This document shows positions 1 to 8,009 of a stretch of DNA of 64,000 nucleotides, piece after piece. The DNA lies in NCBI GenBank assembly GCA_963710625.1, contig CAVQBG010000013.1:248001-312000 (forward strand), read 5' to 3'. Position numbers and translations under genes: made by a program. The notes beneath the pieces are model-generated. The model had not been told where the DNA came from. It was given only the letters and a program-made list of their open reading frames with translations, and made no database searches. Each line of letters opens with the position of its first letter. Position 1 is the first letter of the stretch. This stretch comes from Sva-07 sp963710625. Lineage in GTDB: Bacteria > Actinomycetota > Acidimicrobiia > Acidimicrobiales > Ilumatobacteraceae.

Positions 1-1004
1 ACCGTGCACACGCCCGCCGTGGCGCCGACCGAGAGCCAGAACCCGACCGACCACCCGAGGAGGGGATCGACGAGCAACAGACCGATCACGGCGACCGCCA
101 GGATCCGCACCGGCGAACGTTCGCGGCCCGTGGTGAACGCGAGCGCCGACAGTCCGGCCATCACGCCGGCGCGCAGGATCGACGGTTCGACCCGGGTGAG
201 CACCACGAACCAGGCGATCACCCCGAGCGTCGCCACCAACCGCGGCCAGGGACGCAGCCGAACCAGCAACGGACCACACGCAGCCAGCACGAACGCGACG
301 TTCTGTCCGGACACGGCAGTGAGATGGGACAGCCCGCTGGCACGGAACCGATCGATCATGTCGCGTGGCTGGTCGCGGTCGTCGCCGATGACCAGGCCGC
401 GGTAGAGCGCCCCGTACGGCTCGGGGATCGTGGCGGCCGCCCGCTCGATCGTCGATCGGACACGGTTGGAGGCGCGGGCGACCGGTCCGCCCGGGTCGAC
501 GTCGGCGGCCACGTCGAGCTCGAAGACGCCCACGACGTGCTGCCAGGCCACCCGGTGCGCCCGCTCGGGATCGAGGGCTCGCCGTTCGCCACTCGTCTGG
601 ACCCACTCGCCGCCGCGCCAGCGCATCACACGCTGCTGTCGGGCTCGGCCACGCGCCCACGTCTCGAACCGCTCGCCCTCGATCTCGACGATCACCCGCG
701 TGCTCGACTGGTACGGCTGGGGATCGTCGACGATGCGAGCCCACCCGACATACGCGCCGAGCTGGTCCGGAGCGAGGTCGGCCCAGCTCTGCTGGGAGCG
801 CAGCGCCCCGGCCGTCGCCAACAGCACGGCGAGCAACAACCAGACCAGCGCGATCCGCCGAATCGACCGCACCGTCACGACGATCACGAACGCCACCCCG
901 ACCACCGCCGCCGGGCGCACGAGCCGGACGCCGAGCGCCGTGACGACCGACAACGCCACGACCGCCACATCGGTGACGACGCCGACGTCCGCGGAGGGAT
1001 GCAC
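1..1004 (-). CDS. comEC: ComEC/Rec2-family DNA uptake channel protein (3' end outside window)
   Basis: The minus strand is open from the left edge to a GTG at 1004, giving about 334 residues of the N-terminal part of ComEC, the inner-membrane channel for single-stranded DNA entry in natural transformation. Hydrophobic segments at residues 10-60 are followed by a soluble DUF4131-like region. Around residue 224 is the family signature LSHLTAVSGQNVAF, where the Competence membrane domain begins, and further membrane helices run to the edge. ComEA lies upstream on the same strand, as expected, but an opposite-strand gene separates them. The first GTG compatible with the hydrophobic N-terminus was chosen; a GTG 12 codons further in is an alternative. 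The C-terminal metallo-beta-lactamase-like domain, if present, is outside the window. Confidence 0.88.
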   Translation of the reverse strand, partial: MHPSADVGVVTDVAVVALSVVTALGVRLVRPAAVVGVAFVIVVTVRSIRRIALVWLLLAVLLATAGALRSQQSWADLAPDQLGAYVGWARIVDDPQPYQSSTRVIVEIEGERFETWARGRARQQRVMRWRGGEWVQTSGERRALDPERAHRVAWQHVVGVFELDVAADVDPGGPVARASNRVRSTIERAAATIPEPYGALYRGLVIGDDRDQPRDMIDRFRASGLSHLTAVSGQNVAFVLAACGPLLVRLRPWPRLVATLGVIAWFVVLTRVEPSILRAGVMAGLSALAFTTGRERSPVRILAVAVIGLLLVDPLLGWSVGFWLSVGATAGVCT

Positions 1005-1041
1005 GGCGGACGCCCCGGAATCGTCGTAGCCTGACGGGCTC

Positions 1042-1518
1042 GTGACGTCGTTCACCCCCGTTCCGCCCGGCGCCCGCCCCTCGCCGTACGACGCCCCATC
1101 CGGCGCGCCGCTCACCGAGGGCCCCCGCTGGTATCGCACGCGCATCCGTCGATGGGGGCCACCGCTCGGTCTCCTCGTCCCCGGCATCGTGGGTGCGATC
1201 GCCTACCTGGCGCTGCGATGGTCGGATGCCGCATGGAGTGGTGCCGTCGGCCTGATCGGCGGCGTGTTCGCCGCACCCGGGCTGCTGCTCGTCGGCGCAC
1301 CCTTCGGCGAGCGCAGTCTGTATCCCCCGGCGGTGGTTGCGTCGGGCGTGCTGTGGGTGCTGGTGGGACTGCTGGCGTCGCGCCGAGCGACCCGCAATCC
1401 GATGGCGACGTGGTCGGACTACTGGCGCCACTTCGCCTGGATGTGCGGTGGCATCTGGGTCGGTTGTGGCCTGGCGCTGGGCATCGCTGCCTTCGTGATC
1501 TCCGAGTCGCTGATCTGA
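1042..1518 (+). CDS. Small four-helix membrane protein, unknown function
   Basis: The product has 158 residues and no family I recognise. A proline-rich cytoplasmic-looking N-terminus (about 33 residues) precedes four predicted membrane helices, near residues 40-58, 65-88, 93-113 and 130-153. Arg-rich connectors (RTRIRR, ASRRATR) suggest that the N-terminus and the 2-3 loop face the cytoplasm. The gene is divergent from comEC (37 bp) and convergent with comEA, so it sits antisense inside the competence locus. TAGCCT lies 9 nt before the GTG start and there is no Shine-Dalgarno sequence, consistent with a near-leaderless transcript. A link to DNA uptake would be inference from position only. 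Confidence 0.7.
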   Translation: MTSFTPVPPGARPSPYDAPSGAPLTEGPRWYRTRIRRWGPPLGLLVPGIVGAIAYLALRWSDAAWSGAVGLIGGVFAAPGLLLVGAPFGERSLYPPAVVASGVLWVLVGLLASRRATRNPMATWSDYWRHFAWMCGGIWVGCGLALGIAAFVISESLI

Positions 1519-1554
1519 TCGACAGCAGCTCCACGGCCGTCACCGTCACGGCGA

Positions 1555-2237
1555 TCACGTCGTGACGAGGTCGCGCAGGGCAGCGAGCTTGGCGGGACCG
1601 ATGCCGGGCACGCGGTCGAGATCGTCGACGTTCACGAACGGGCCGTTGCGTTCACGCTCGGTGACGATCGCCGTGGCCGTCGCCGGCCCGACGCCGGGCA
1701 GGGTCTCGAGTTGCTCGACGGTGGCTCGATTGACATCGATCGGACCGACGGGCTGCGCGCCGTCACCGGCGCCGACGGGGGCGACCCCGACCACCTCCTC
1801 CCCCACCGCGGGAACGTACACCCGGGTGCCGTCGACGACGACCGCAGCGAGATTGAGCGCGTTCCAGTCCGCGTCGGGGGCGGGCCCGCCGGCGGCGACC
1901 ACGGCATCGCGCACGCGCGCCCCGGAGCGAGGACGTAGACCCCGGGAGCGACCACCGACCCGGCGACGTGCACCAGGACGGGCGCAACCGGCGCCCCGGC
2001 CGTCGGAACGACCGACGACCCGCTACCGGCGTCGGGCTCGGTCGTGGTCGCGACGGCGATCGCGAGCGACGCCTCCGTCGGGGGTGGTGGTGTGCGAACC
2101 AGCCAGTACGAGCCGGCGCACACGACGACGACTGCAACCGACGATGCCACCAGCCTCGACACGCCGAACCAGGTGATCCAGGCACGCGCCCGTTGCGCCG
2201 GCGACGCCGCAACGTCGGGTCTCGACAGGGGTTCCAC
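1555..2237 (-). pseudogene. comEA: ComEA-family DNA-binding competence protein, broken by a one-base frameshift
   Basis: ComEA is the membrane-anchored receptor that hands DNA to ComEC. The GTG at 2237 has an AGGAGG six bases upstream. The first frame gives one membrane helix (ITWFGVSRLVASSVAVVVVCAGSYWLV) and the start of an SLBB domain (VHVAGSVVAPGVYVLAPG). The SLBB domain then continues in another frame (RVRDAVVAAGGPAPDADWNALN), followed by a complete double helix-hairpin-helix (DVNRATVEQLETLPGVGPATATAIV, then VPGIGPAKLAALRDLV). The break lies in a GGGG run near 1930; one more G would restore a normal protein of about 227 residues. Every other ComEA element is intact, so consensus error or a very recent mutation is more likely than old decay. 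Confidence 0.85.
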
Positions 2238-2337
2238 GATCGACCTCCTCGACCGTTCGGTGCGCAACGCGCAACGTCAACAGGAGGGAGTCGGTGCGAG
2301 CAACGCTACCGGCGCTGCCGCAATTCAGTCGAGCGTT

Positions 2338-3315
2338 TCAGGTCGGCGGGCCGGAGGAGGCGGCTCGCCAGAACGCGCGGTAGCTGGGGTACTCGAGTGC
2401 CTCGGTCACCCAACCCGAGCGCACGAGTTCGTCGTGCAGTCGCGGCAGGTTGCGCCACGGCACGCCCATGTCGACGTGGTGGGCCAGGTGCCAGCCGGTG
2501 TTGTACGGCACCATCCAGTAGCGGGCGAGACGACTCTGGCGGATCACGTGGGTGGTGAGACGACGATCCCTGGAGCGGACCATGCCGCCGTGCTCGGCGA
2601 TCGCCCGCAGGCGATTCGACACCTTCCACAGCGTCGCCCACGACACGATCCACACGACGTACGCCAGCGGGCGCATGAACAGGATCGACGCGCCCAACAT
2701 CACGACCTGCACCGCGAGGATCTGCTTGGCCTCGGTCTGCCCGCGGCGCAGCGCGTGGTACAGCGAGCGGAAGTTCTTGTAGCCGCTGATCCCGAGCGCG
2801 TCGCGCTTCAACTTCCTGCGCCACGAGTCGGCCGGCACGGGGTACCCCGAGTAGAGCGCCAGGTCGGGCTCGTCGGGGCCCATCTCGTCGCGATGATGGG
2901 CGAAGTGCGCACGGCGATAGGCGAGCATCGCCTGATAGGTCGGATACGCGAGCAGCCAACGGCCGACGGTGTCGTTGGCCCGACGGTTGGTGAACAGCAG
3001 CCGGTGCGCCGCCTCGTGGGCGAGGATGTTGAGGCACACGTGGCCACGCACCATCAGCACGAACGCCAGCAGGTACGACCACCAGGTGTTGATCCACGCC
3101 GCTGCGATCACGACGCCGAACGACTGCAGGAGCGTGCTCGTGACCGCGACCACGTTGCGGGGGTTCGAGATGCGCCGGAGTTCGTTGCGCAGCGGCGGGA
3201 GGGGCTTGCCGCGTTCGTTCAACCGATCGGTCGGCAGCACGTCCGGCAGCGCGTCGGCCGCAGGAACCATCGTCCTCGGCATCTGCGGAACTGCCGGAGT
3301 CGCCATCTGGGTCAT
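2338..3315 (-). CDS. Membrane fatty acid desaturase family protein
   Basis: This is a 325-residue di-iron membrane desaturase (FA_desaturase family) expected to introduce a double bond into an acyl chain using O2 and electrons from a ferredoxin or similar carrier. The three histidine boxes are complete: HEAAH at residues 100-104, HFAHH at 137-141 and HLAHH at 276-280, with EHGG at 241-244 as an extra ligand region. Hydrophobic pairs at about 56-92 and 197-232 supply the membrane helices. The start ATG overlaps the stop of a three-codon reading frame (Met-Asn-Ala) that has its own AAGGAG. The gene is divergent from a PaaX-type regulator with almost no intergenic space, so that regulator may control it. 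The exact substrate cannot be read. Confidence 0.88.
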   Translation of the reverse strand: MTQMATPAVPQMPRTMVPAADALPDVLPTDRLNERGKPLPPLRNELRRISNPRNVVAVTSTLLQSFGVVIAAAWINTWWSYLLAFVLMVRGHVCLNILAHEAAHRLLFTNRRANDTVGRWLLAYPTYQAMLAYRRAHFAHHRDEMGPDEPDLALYSGYPVPADSWRRKLKRDALGISGYKNFRSLYHALRRGQTEAKQILAVQVVMLGASILFMRPLAYVVWIVSWATLWKVSNRLRAIAEHGGMVRSRDRRLTTHVIRQSRLARYWMVPYNTGWHLAHHVDMGVPWRNLPRLHDELVRSGWVTEALEYPSYRAFWRAASSGPPT

Positions 3316-3335
3316 GCGTTCATGTTACACTCCTT
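3312..3335 (-). promoter_or_regulatory. Shine-Dalgarno plus 3-codon leader frame overlapping the desaturase start
   Basis: On the minus strand AAGGAG is followed after six bases by ATG AAC GCA TGA. The TGA overlaps the desaturase ATG in an ATGA arrangement. The Shine-Dalgarno is well placed for the tiny frame but 14 bases from the desaturase start, so ribosomes may load on the leader and re-initiate. This could also be chance. Confidence 0.4.
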
Positions 3336-3342
3336 GTTCGCT

Positions 3343-4155
3343 GTGATCAATCCACGTATTGCCTCGTCGGCGGTCGAGCAGGATCTCCGGCCGCTGAGTC
3401 CACGGTCGATCGTGTTGTCGGTGCTGCTCGGCTCCCATCCTCCCTCGATGCCCGTGGGGCGGCTCCTGGCGTTCACCTCGCTCTTCGGCATCACCGACGG
3501 CACGGTGCGCACCGCGCTCTCCCGGATGGTGGCGGCGGGCGAGCTCGCGAACGACGACGGGACGTATCGCCTGAGCGGCCGTCTGCTCGAGCGCCAGGCA
3601 CAACAGGACGTGGGACGGGTCGGCCCGCCCCAGGCGTGGGACGGGACCTGGTGGTTCGTCGCCGTCACGACCGACCGTCGATCGGTTGCCGCCCGGCGCG
3701 AGTTCCGCGCCCGCGCGACCGGGGCGCGCCTGGGCGAGATGCGGCCCGACACGTGGCTGCGGCCCGCCAACATCGGCGTGCCGTTCGACCTGCCCGACGT
3801 GGTGCTGACGCGAGGTCCGATCCTCAGCGGTGACGAGGCAGCGCTGGCCGGGCGACTGTGGCCGCTGGACCTGCTCGACCGTGAGGCCGAACGGCACGTC
3901 GAACGACTCGACGCGGTCGCGGCGCTGCTGGCCGCCGACGATCGCGAGTTCGCGCTGGCCGACTCGTTCGTGTCGCTCGCGGCCGCCCAACGGTTTCTGC
4001 GAACCGAGCCGCAGCTGCCGGAGTCCCTCGCACCGGGACGCGCCGCAGCCGACCTCCGCGAGCGGTACGCCGTGGTCGTCGAGGCGTTCCAGGGTCGTCT
4101 CGCCGGCTTCCTGACCGGCCGCCGGCGTTCGGAACCGGCGTCAGTAGAGCCGTGA
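3343..4155 (+). CDS. PaaX-like transcriptional regulator
   Basis: The roughly 270-residue product matches the PaaX layout. It has an N-terminal winged helix (RSIVLSVLLGSHPPSMPVGR, then FGITDGTVRTALSRMVAAGEL), a central domain (WDGTWWFVAVTTDRRSVAARREFR) and a C-terminal PaaX-type helical domain. PaaX itself represses phenylacetate genes in response to phenylacetyl-CoA; distant relatives control other acyl-CoA-linked genes. None of the paa genes is in this window, and the immediate divergent neighbour is the desaturase, so control of membrane lipid unsaturation is a reasonable inference. The start is uncertain: GTG 3343 is used because it needs only a short extension before the helix-turn-helix; ATG 3322 in the same frame would add seven residues. 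The 3' end overlaps the convergent thioredoxin gene by 15 bases. Confidence 0.75.
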   Translation: MINPRIASSAVEQDLRPLSPRSIVLSVLLGSHPPSMPVGRLLAFTSLFGITDGTVRTALSRMVAAGELANDDGTYRLSGRLLERQAQQDVGRVGPPQAWDGTWWFVAVTTDRRSVAARREFRARATGARLGEMRPDTWLRPANIGVPFDLPDVVLTRGPILSGDEAALAGRLWPLDLLDREAERHVERLDAVAALLAADDREFALADSFVSLAAAQRFLRTEPQLPESLAPGRAAADLRERYAVVVEAFQGRLAGFLTGRRRSEPASVEP

Positions 4156-4848
4156 GGTGAGTTGGCGGCGGTACTCCGCCGTGCGCGGGTCGTTCGGACC
4201 CATCAGCTCCAGCAGGTCGACAAACTTCTGGCGAGCTTCGTCGTCGGTCTTCACGGCGTCGAGCAGCACCGCGAGCTGCTCGTCGTAGTCGTCGTCGGCC
4301 GGCGCGCCGACGCGAGCGAGCGCTGCTACGTGGCGAGTGCGATCGGACTCGGGGATGCGGGCCAGCAGTGCGAGCGCCTCGTCGTTGTTGCCGTCGGCGA
4401 TCAACAGCTCGGCGAGCGCCACGATCACGTCCTCGTTCGCGGGCTCCATCGACAGCGCGATCCGGAGGCTGCCCTCGTCGCCGGCCTCGATCAACTCGGC
4501 GACGGCGAGCTGTTCCTCGCTCGGCATGAGCGCGTCGACGAACTCCTTGACGGCATGCTCGGGGTACGACCCCATGAACCCGTCGACGACGGCACCGTCC
4601 TTGAGGGCGTACACCGCCGGGATCGACTGCACCTTGAACGCCTGGCTGAGCCCCGGGTTCTCGTCGACGTTGACCTTGGCGAGCACGACCTTGCCGCCGG
4701 TGTCGTCGACCACCTTCTCGATGATCGGGCCGAGCGTCTTGCACGGGCCGCACCACGGCGCCCAGAGGTCGACGACCACCGGCACCTCCTTCGACTTGTC
4801 GATGACTTCGGTCTGGAAGTTGGCGTCGGTGACGTCGATGGCTGCCAT
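4141..4848 (-). CDS. Thioredoxin-domain protein with TPR-like C-terminus (CnoX/YbbN-like)
   Basis: The 235-residue protein has an N-terminal thioredoxin fold with an intact redox pair (W-C-G-P-C, Cys33 and Cys36) and the cis-proline loop QSIPAV. From about residue 110 there is an alpha-helical tail of tetratricopeptide type (EEQLAVAELIEAGDEGSLRIALSMEP and repeats), as in the CnoX/YbbN co-chaperone family. Escherichia coli YbbN has lost the first active-site cysteine; here both are present, so oxidoreductase activity is expected together with client holding. No signal peptide is visible, so it is cytoplasmic. It is monocistronic and has TAGCGT seven bases before the ATG with no Shine-Dalgarno sequence. 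Confidence 0.87.
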   Translation of the reverse strand: MAAIDVTDANFQTEVIDKSKEVPVVVDLWAPWCGPCKTLGPIIEKVVDDTGGKVVLAKVNVDENPGLSQAFKVQSIPAVYALKDGAVVDGFMGSYPEHAVKEFVDALMPSEEQLAVAELIEAGDEGSLRIALSMEPANEDVIVALAELLIADGNNDEALALLARIPESDRTRHVAALARVGAPADDDYDEQLAVLLDAVKTDDEARQKFVDLLELMGPNDPRTAEYRRQLTSRLY

Positions 4849-4855
4849 GGACCCA

Positions 4856-4861
4856 ACGCTA
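4856..4861 (-). promoter_or_regulatory. Candidate -10 element for leaderless thioredoxin transcript
   Basis: On the minus strand TAGCGT ends seven bases before the ATG. That spacing would place the transcription start at or next to the start codon, and no Shine-Dalgarno sequence is present. Confidence 0.5.
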
Positions 4862-4945
4862 TCGGTGAGCGATCGCTACCCTCGGACACACGCTCGGTGA
4901 CGTGCGAGCGACGATCCATGTGGAGACGAGACGAAGCGGGATGAG

Positions 4946-5983
4946 ATGAACGACGTGCCGGGAATCGATGTCGAAGCGGTCACCACGTGGCTGCAGGAAC
5001 ACGTGGTCGGTGCGACCGGGCCGTTCTCGTTCGACGTGATCGCCGGTGGGCACTCGAACCTGACGTTCCGCGTCACCGGCAGCGACGGCACCCGGTTCGT
5101 GCTCCGTCGCCCGCCTCTCGGCCACGTCCTCGCGAGCGCCCACGACATGGGTCGCGAACACCGCATCCTGTCGGGCCTGCAGACCTCGGCGGTCCCGGTA
5201 CCACCCGTCAAGGGGTTCTGCGACGATCTCGACGTCAACGGCGCACCCTTCTACGTGATGGGATTCGTCGACGGCCACGTGCTGCGCGACCGCGACAGCG
5301 CCGAGCGCGCACTCGTCGACGAGGCCTCACGCAGCAACGCCAGCCGCTCGCTCGTCGACACGATGGCAGCGATCCACGCGGTCGATCTCGACGCCGCCGG
5401 CCTGACGGATCTCGGCCGCCACGAGGGGTACATCGAACGCCAGCTGAAGCGCTGGTACGGCCAGTGGAACCAGGGCAAGACCCGCGAGCTCGCCGCGGTC
5501 GACCGGGTCTACGAGGGCCTGCTCGCTCGGATCCCCGAGCAGGGTCCCGCAACGATCGTCCACGGCGACTACCGGCTCGACAACTGCATGGTCGGCGACG
5601 ACGGCACGGTGGTGGCGGTGCTCGACTGGGAGATCTGCACGCTCGGCGATCCGCTCGCCGACGTCGGCCTGCTGCAGGTGTACTGGAACGGCCCGAACGA
5701 CACCGAGGGAGCGTGGAGCGGCACCGCCACGTCGGCGCCGGGCTTCTGGGACCGCGGCGACCTCGCCGCCCGGTACGCCGAGGTGTCCGGGCGCGACCTG
5801 TCGCAACTCGACTTCTACGTCGCCTTCGCGTTCTGGAAGCTCGCCTGCATCATCGAGGGCGTGTACTCCCGGTACCTCGGTGGCGCACTCGGTGATCGAC
5901 CGCCCGAAGAGCTCGCACCGTTCAAGCTCCAGGTCGAACAGGCCGCCACGAGCGCGGAGCGGTACCTGGAGGCGCTGCCGTGA
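4946..5983 (+). CDS. Aminoglycoside-phosphotransferase-fold kinase (ACAD-associated type)
   Basis: The 345-residue protein belongs to the APH/ChoK phosphotransferase family. Its nucleotide-binding lobe (IAGGHSNLTFRVT) is followed by the catalytic loop HGDYRLDN at residues 206-213 and the metal-binding DWE near 227. This sub-family is usually found beside acyl-CoA dehydrogenases and resembles the kinase part of ACAD10/ACAD11, which phosphorylates 4-hydroxy fatty acyl groups. A role in hydroxy-acid or fatty acid breakdown is therefore more likely than drug resistance, although the one acyl-CoA dehydrogenase in the window is far away. Its stop overlaps the start of the PAC2 gene by four bases, so the two are co-translated. 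Confidence 0.85.
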   Translation: MNDVPGIDVEAVTTWLQEHVVGATGPFSFDVIAGGHSNLTFRVTGSDGTRFVLRRPPLGHVLASAHDMGREHRILSGLQTSAVPVPPVKGFCDDLDVNGAPFYVMGFVDGHVLRDRDSAERALVDEASRSNASRSLVDTMAAIHAVDLDAAGLTDLGRHEGYIERQLKRWYGQWNQGKTRELAAVDRVYEGLLARIPEQGPATIVHGDYRLDNCMVGDDGTVVAVLDWEICTLGDPLADVGLLQVYWNGPNDTEGAWSGTATSAPGFWDRGDLAARYAEVSGRDLSQLDFYVAFAFWKLACIIEGVYSRYLGGALGDRPPEELAPFKLQVEQAATSAERYLEALP

Positions 5984-6870
5984 ACCGGCGGAGCGTCGAT
6001 GGCTCCTACGAGTGGCTGGTCGACGAGCCGAACGTGCACGAACCCGTCCTCGTCGTGATGCTGACGGGATGGATCGATGCGGCCGGCGCCGGCGCCGCCG
6101 CTGCGGACGCGTTCGCACGCGAGTGCGAGACGAGCCCGCTCGTGCGGTTCGACGACGACACGTTCATCGACTACCGCGCCCGGCGCCCGATCATGGAACT
6201 GCGCGATGGCGTCAACACCGATCTCGTGTGGTCGACGATCGAGCTGCGATCGGGCCGATCGACGTCGGGACGCGACGTGCTCGTCCTCACCGGCCCCGAA
6301 CCCGACATGGCCTGGCATCGCTTCGCCGCCGCGATCGGCGACATCTGCGTGGAACTCGGCGTGACGAAGATGATCGCCTTCGGCGCCTACCCGTTCGCGG
6401 CTCCCCACACCCGCACGCCACGCCTGTCGTGTTCGTCACCGTCGACCGAGGTGCTCGCGAACGTGACGTTCGCCCGCAGTTCGGTCGACGTCCCCGCCGG
6501 GATGGCCGCGGTGCTCGAACATGCGCTCCACGCCCGCAAGATCCCCACGCTCGGCATCTGGGTGCAGGTGCCGCACTACGTCAGCGCCCTGCCGTACCCG
6601 GCGGCGTCGGTGGCCCTGCTCGACGGGCTGACCGAGGTGACCGGCATCGAGGTCGCGGCTGCCGATCTCCGCTCGGCCGTCGTCCCGCAACGCCAGCGCA
6701 TCGACGCGTCGATCGCCGACAACTCCGAGCACGTCACGATGCTGCGCCAGCTCGAGGAGATGTACGACGCCTCGACCGATGGCGAGGTGACGCCGGGGCC
6801 TGCGTTCGAGATGCGCTCCGGCGACGAGCTCGCCGACGAGATCCAGCAGTTCCTCCGCGACCAGGACTGA
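5980..6870 (+). CDS. PAC2-family protein (proteasome-assembly-chaperone-like)
   Basis: The 296-residue product shows the PAC2/DUF75 fold: an N-terminal strand with EPVLVVMLTGWIDAAGAGAAAADAF, the central FGAYPFAAPHTRTPRLSCSSPS segment, and a conserved PHYVSALPYPAASVALL region. The family is universal in proteasome-bearing actinobacteria and related to the eukaryotic proteasome assembly chaperone PAC2. Its bacterial function is unproven. The C-terminal 60 residues are acidic and helical (MLRQLEEMYDASTDGE, then GDELADEIQQFLRDQD). Translation starts at a GTG overlapping the preceding kinase stop. Confidence 0.85.
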   Translation: MNRRSVDGSYEWLVDEPNVHEPVLVVMLTGWIDAAGAGAAAADAFARECETSPLVRFDDDTFIDYRARRPIMELRDGVNTDLVWSTIELRSGRSTSGRDVLVLTGPEPDMAWHRFAAAIGDICVELGVTKMIAFGAYPFAAPHTRTPRLSCSSPSTEVLANVTFARSSVDVPAGMAAVLEHALHARKIPTLGIWVQVPHYVSALPYPAASVALLDGLTEVTGIEVAAADLRSAVVPQRQRIDASIADNSEHVTMLRQLEEMYDASTDGEVTPGPAFEMRSGDELADEIQQFLRDQD

Positions 6871-6895
6871 CTCGCGTCGGTCGCGACCGAACGTC

Positions 6896-6901
6896 TAGCG
6901 T
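6896..6901 (+). promoter_or_regulatory. Candidate -10 element for leaderless F420-type oxidoreductase transcript
   Basis: TAGCGT ends seven bases before the ATG and there is no Shine-Dalgarno sequence. The element lies in the short gap after the PAC2 gene, so the oxidoreductase is probably transcribed separately. Confidence 0.5.
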
Positions 6902-6908
6902 CGGCCGG

Positions 6909-7928
6909 ATGAAGATCGACGGGGGAATCGGAACCGACCTGCGCAACGTGCCCCAGCAGGCACAGGAGGTCGAGGCGGCGGGGTACTCGGGAGCATGGAC
7001 GGCGGAGACGTCGCACGACCCCTTCCTCCCGCTGCTGCTCGCAGCCGAACACACCGAGAAGCTGGAACTCGGCACATCGATCGCGGTCGCGTTCGCCCGC
7101 AACCCGATGACGCTCGCCAACACGGCATGGGACCTCCAGGCCTACTCGCAAGGGCGCTTCATCCTGGGGCTCGGCAGCCAGATCAAGCCGCACATCACCA
7201 AGCGGTTCTCGATGGAATGGAGCCACCCGGCCGCCCGCATGCGCGAGATGGTGCTCGCGATGCGGGCGATCTGGAACACGTGGCTGACCGGCGAGAAGCT
7301 CGACTTCCGCGGCGAGTTCTACACGCACACGCTGATGACGCCGTTCTTCACGCCGGACGCGAATGAACTCGACGGGTTCGGGCCGCCGAAGGTGTTCCTC
7401 GCCGGTGTCGGCGAGTTGATGACCGAAGTTGCGGGCGAGGTGTGCGATGGCTTCATCTGCCACGGCTTCACCACCGAGCGGTACCTCCGCGAGGTCACGA
7501 TCCCCGCCCTCGAGCGCGGCCGTGCCAAGGCCGGCAAGACGATGGACGGCTTCGAGATCATCGGCCCGTCGTTCGTCGTGACCGGCAACGACGACGACCA
7601 GATCGGCAAGGCAGCGGCAGCCACCCGCCAGCAGATCGCCTTCTACGGCTCGACGCCGGCCTACCGGGGCGTGCTGGAGATCCACGGCTGGGGCGGTCTC
7701 CAGGATGAACTGAACACGCTCTCGAAGCAGGGCGAGTGGGAGAAGATGGGGACGCTGATCGACGACGAGGTCCTCAACACGTTCGCGGTCGTCGGCGAAC
7801 CCGAGGGCATCGCTCCCGAGCTGACGAAACGGTACGGCGACGTGATCCAACGCATCAGCTTCTATGCGCCCTACGCCAGCGACCCCGACCGCTGGTCGGC
7901 CGTGATGGCCGCCCTCCAAGCCGCCTGA
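6909..7928 (+). CDS. Luciferase-like (LLM class) F420-dependent oxidoreductase
   Basis: The 339-residue TIM-barrel protein belongs to the bacterial luciferase-like monooxygenase superfamily, in the branch that actinobacteria use with coenzyme F420. Visible family features are WTAETSHDPFLPLLLAAEHTEKLELGTSI, AFARNPMTLANTAWDLQAYSQGRFILGLGSQ and KVFLAGVGELMTEVAGEVCDGFICHGF, the substrate/flavin pocket strands. It most resembles the stand-alone sub-family often linked to acyl or steroid catabolism. Substrate is unknown. The next gene is separated by two hairpins that probably stop transcription. Confidence 0.87.
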   Translation: MKIDGGIGTDLRNVPQQAQEVEAAGYSGAWTAETSHDPFLPLLLAAEHTEKLELGTSIAVAFARNPMTLANTAWDLQAYSQGRFILGLGSQIKPHITKRFSMEWSHPAARMREMVLAMRAIWNTWLTGEKLDFRGEFYTHTLMTPFFTPDANELDGFGPPKVFLAGVGELMTEVAGEVCDGFICHGFTTERYLREVTIPALERGRAKAGKTMDGFEIIGPSFVVTGNDDDQIGKAAAATRQQIAFYGSTPAYRGVLEIHGWGGLQDELNTLSKQGEWEKMGTLIDDEVLNTFAVVGEPEGIAPELTKRYGDVIQRISFYAPYASDPDRWSAVMAALQAA

Positions 7929-7937
7929 GACGCCACC

Positions 7938-7957
7938 GCTGGGGTCTGGCCCCAGAG
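7938..7957 (+). terminator. GGGG/CCCC hairpin after the F420-type oxidoreductase gene
   Basis: CTGGGG and CCCCAG form a six-pair stem around TCTGG, flanked by GC on both sides. There is no T tract. It shares the GGGGTC core with elements at 15615 and 19656 and lies ten bases past the stop codon, so it may be a terminator or a repetitive extragenic palindrome. Confidence 0.5.
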
Positions 7958-7968
7958 CTGCAACGATC

Positions 7969-7999
7969 AGACGCGGCGTGCTTCGCACGCGATCCGTCT
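7969..7999 (+). terminator. Second stem-loop downstream of the oxidoreductase gene
   Basis: AGACG pairs with CGTCT as the outer stem and GCGTGC with GCACGC as the inner stem around TTC. It follows the GGGG/CCCC hairpin by 11 bases, so the pair forms a bipartite structure filling this 81-base gap. Confidence 0.4.
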
Positions 8000-8009
8000 C
8001 CACCCGTCG

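Noticed and set aside
1915..1945. Programmed frameshifting in comEA
   Set aside because: The G4 site has no slippery heptamer plus downstream structure that I can see, ComEA is not known to use recoding, and a similar G-run break occurs in an unrelated gene, so error or mutation is simpler.
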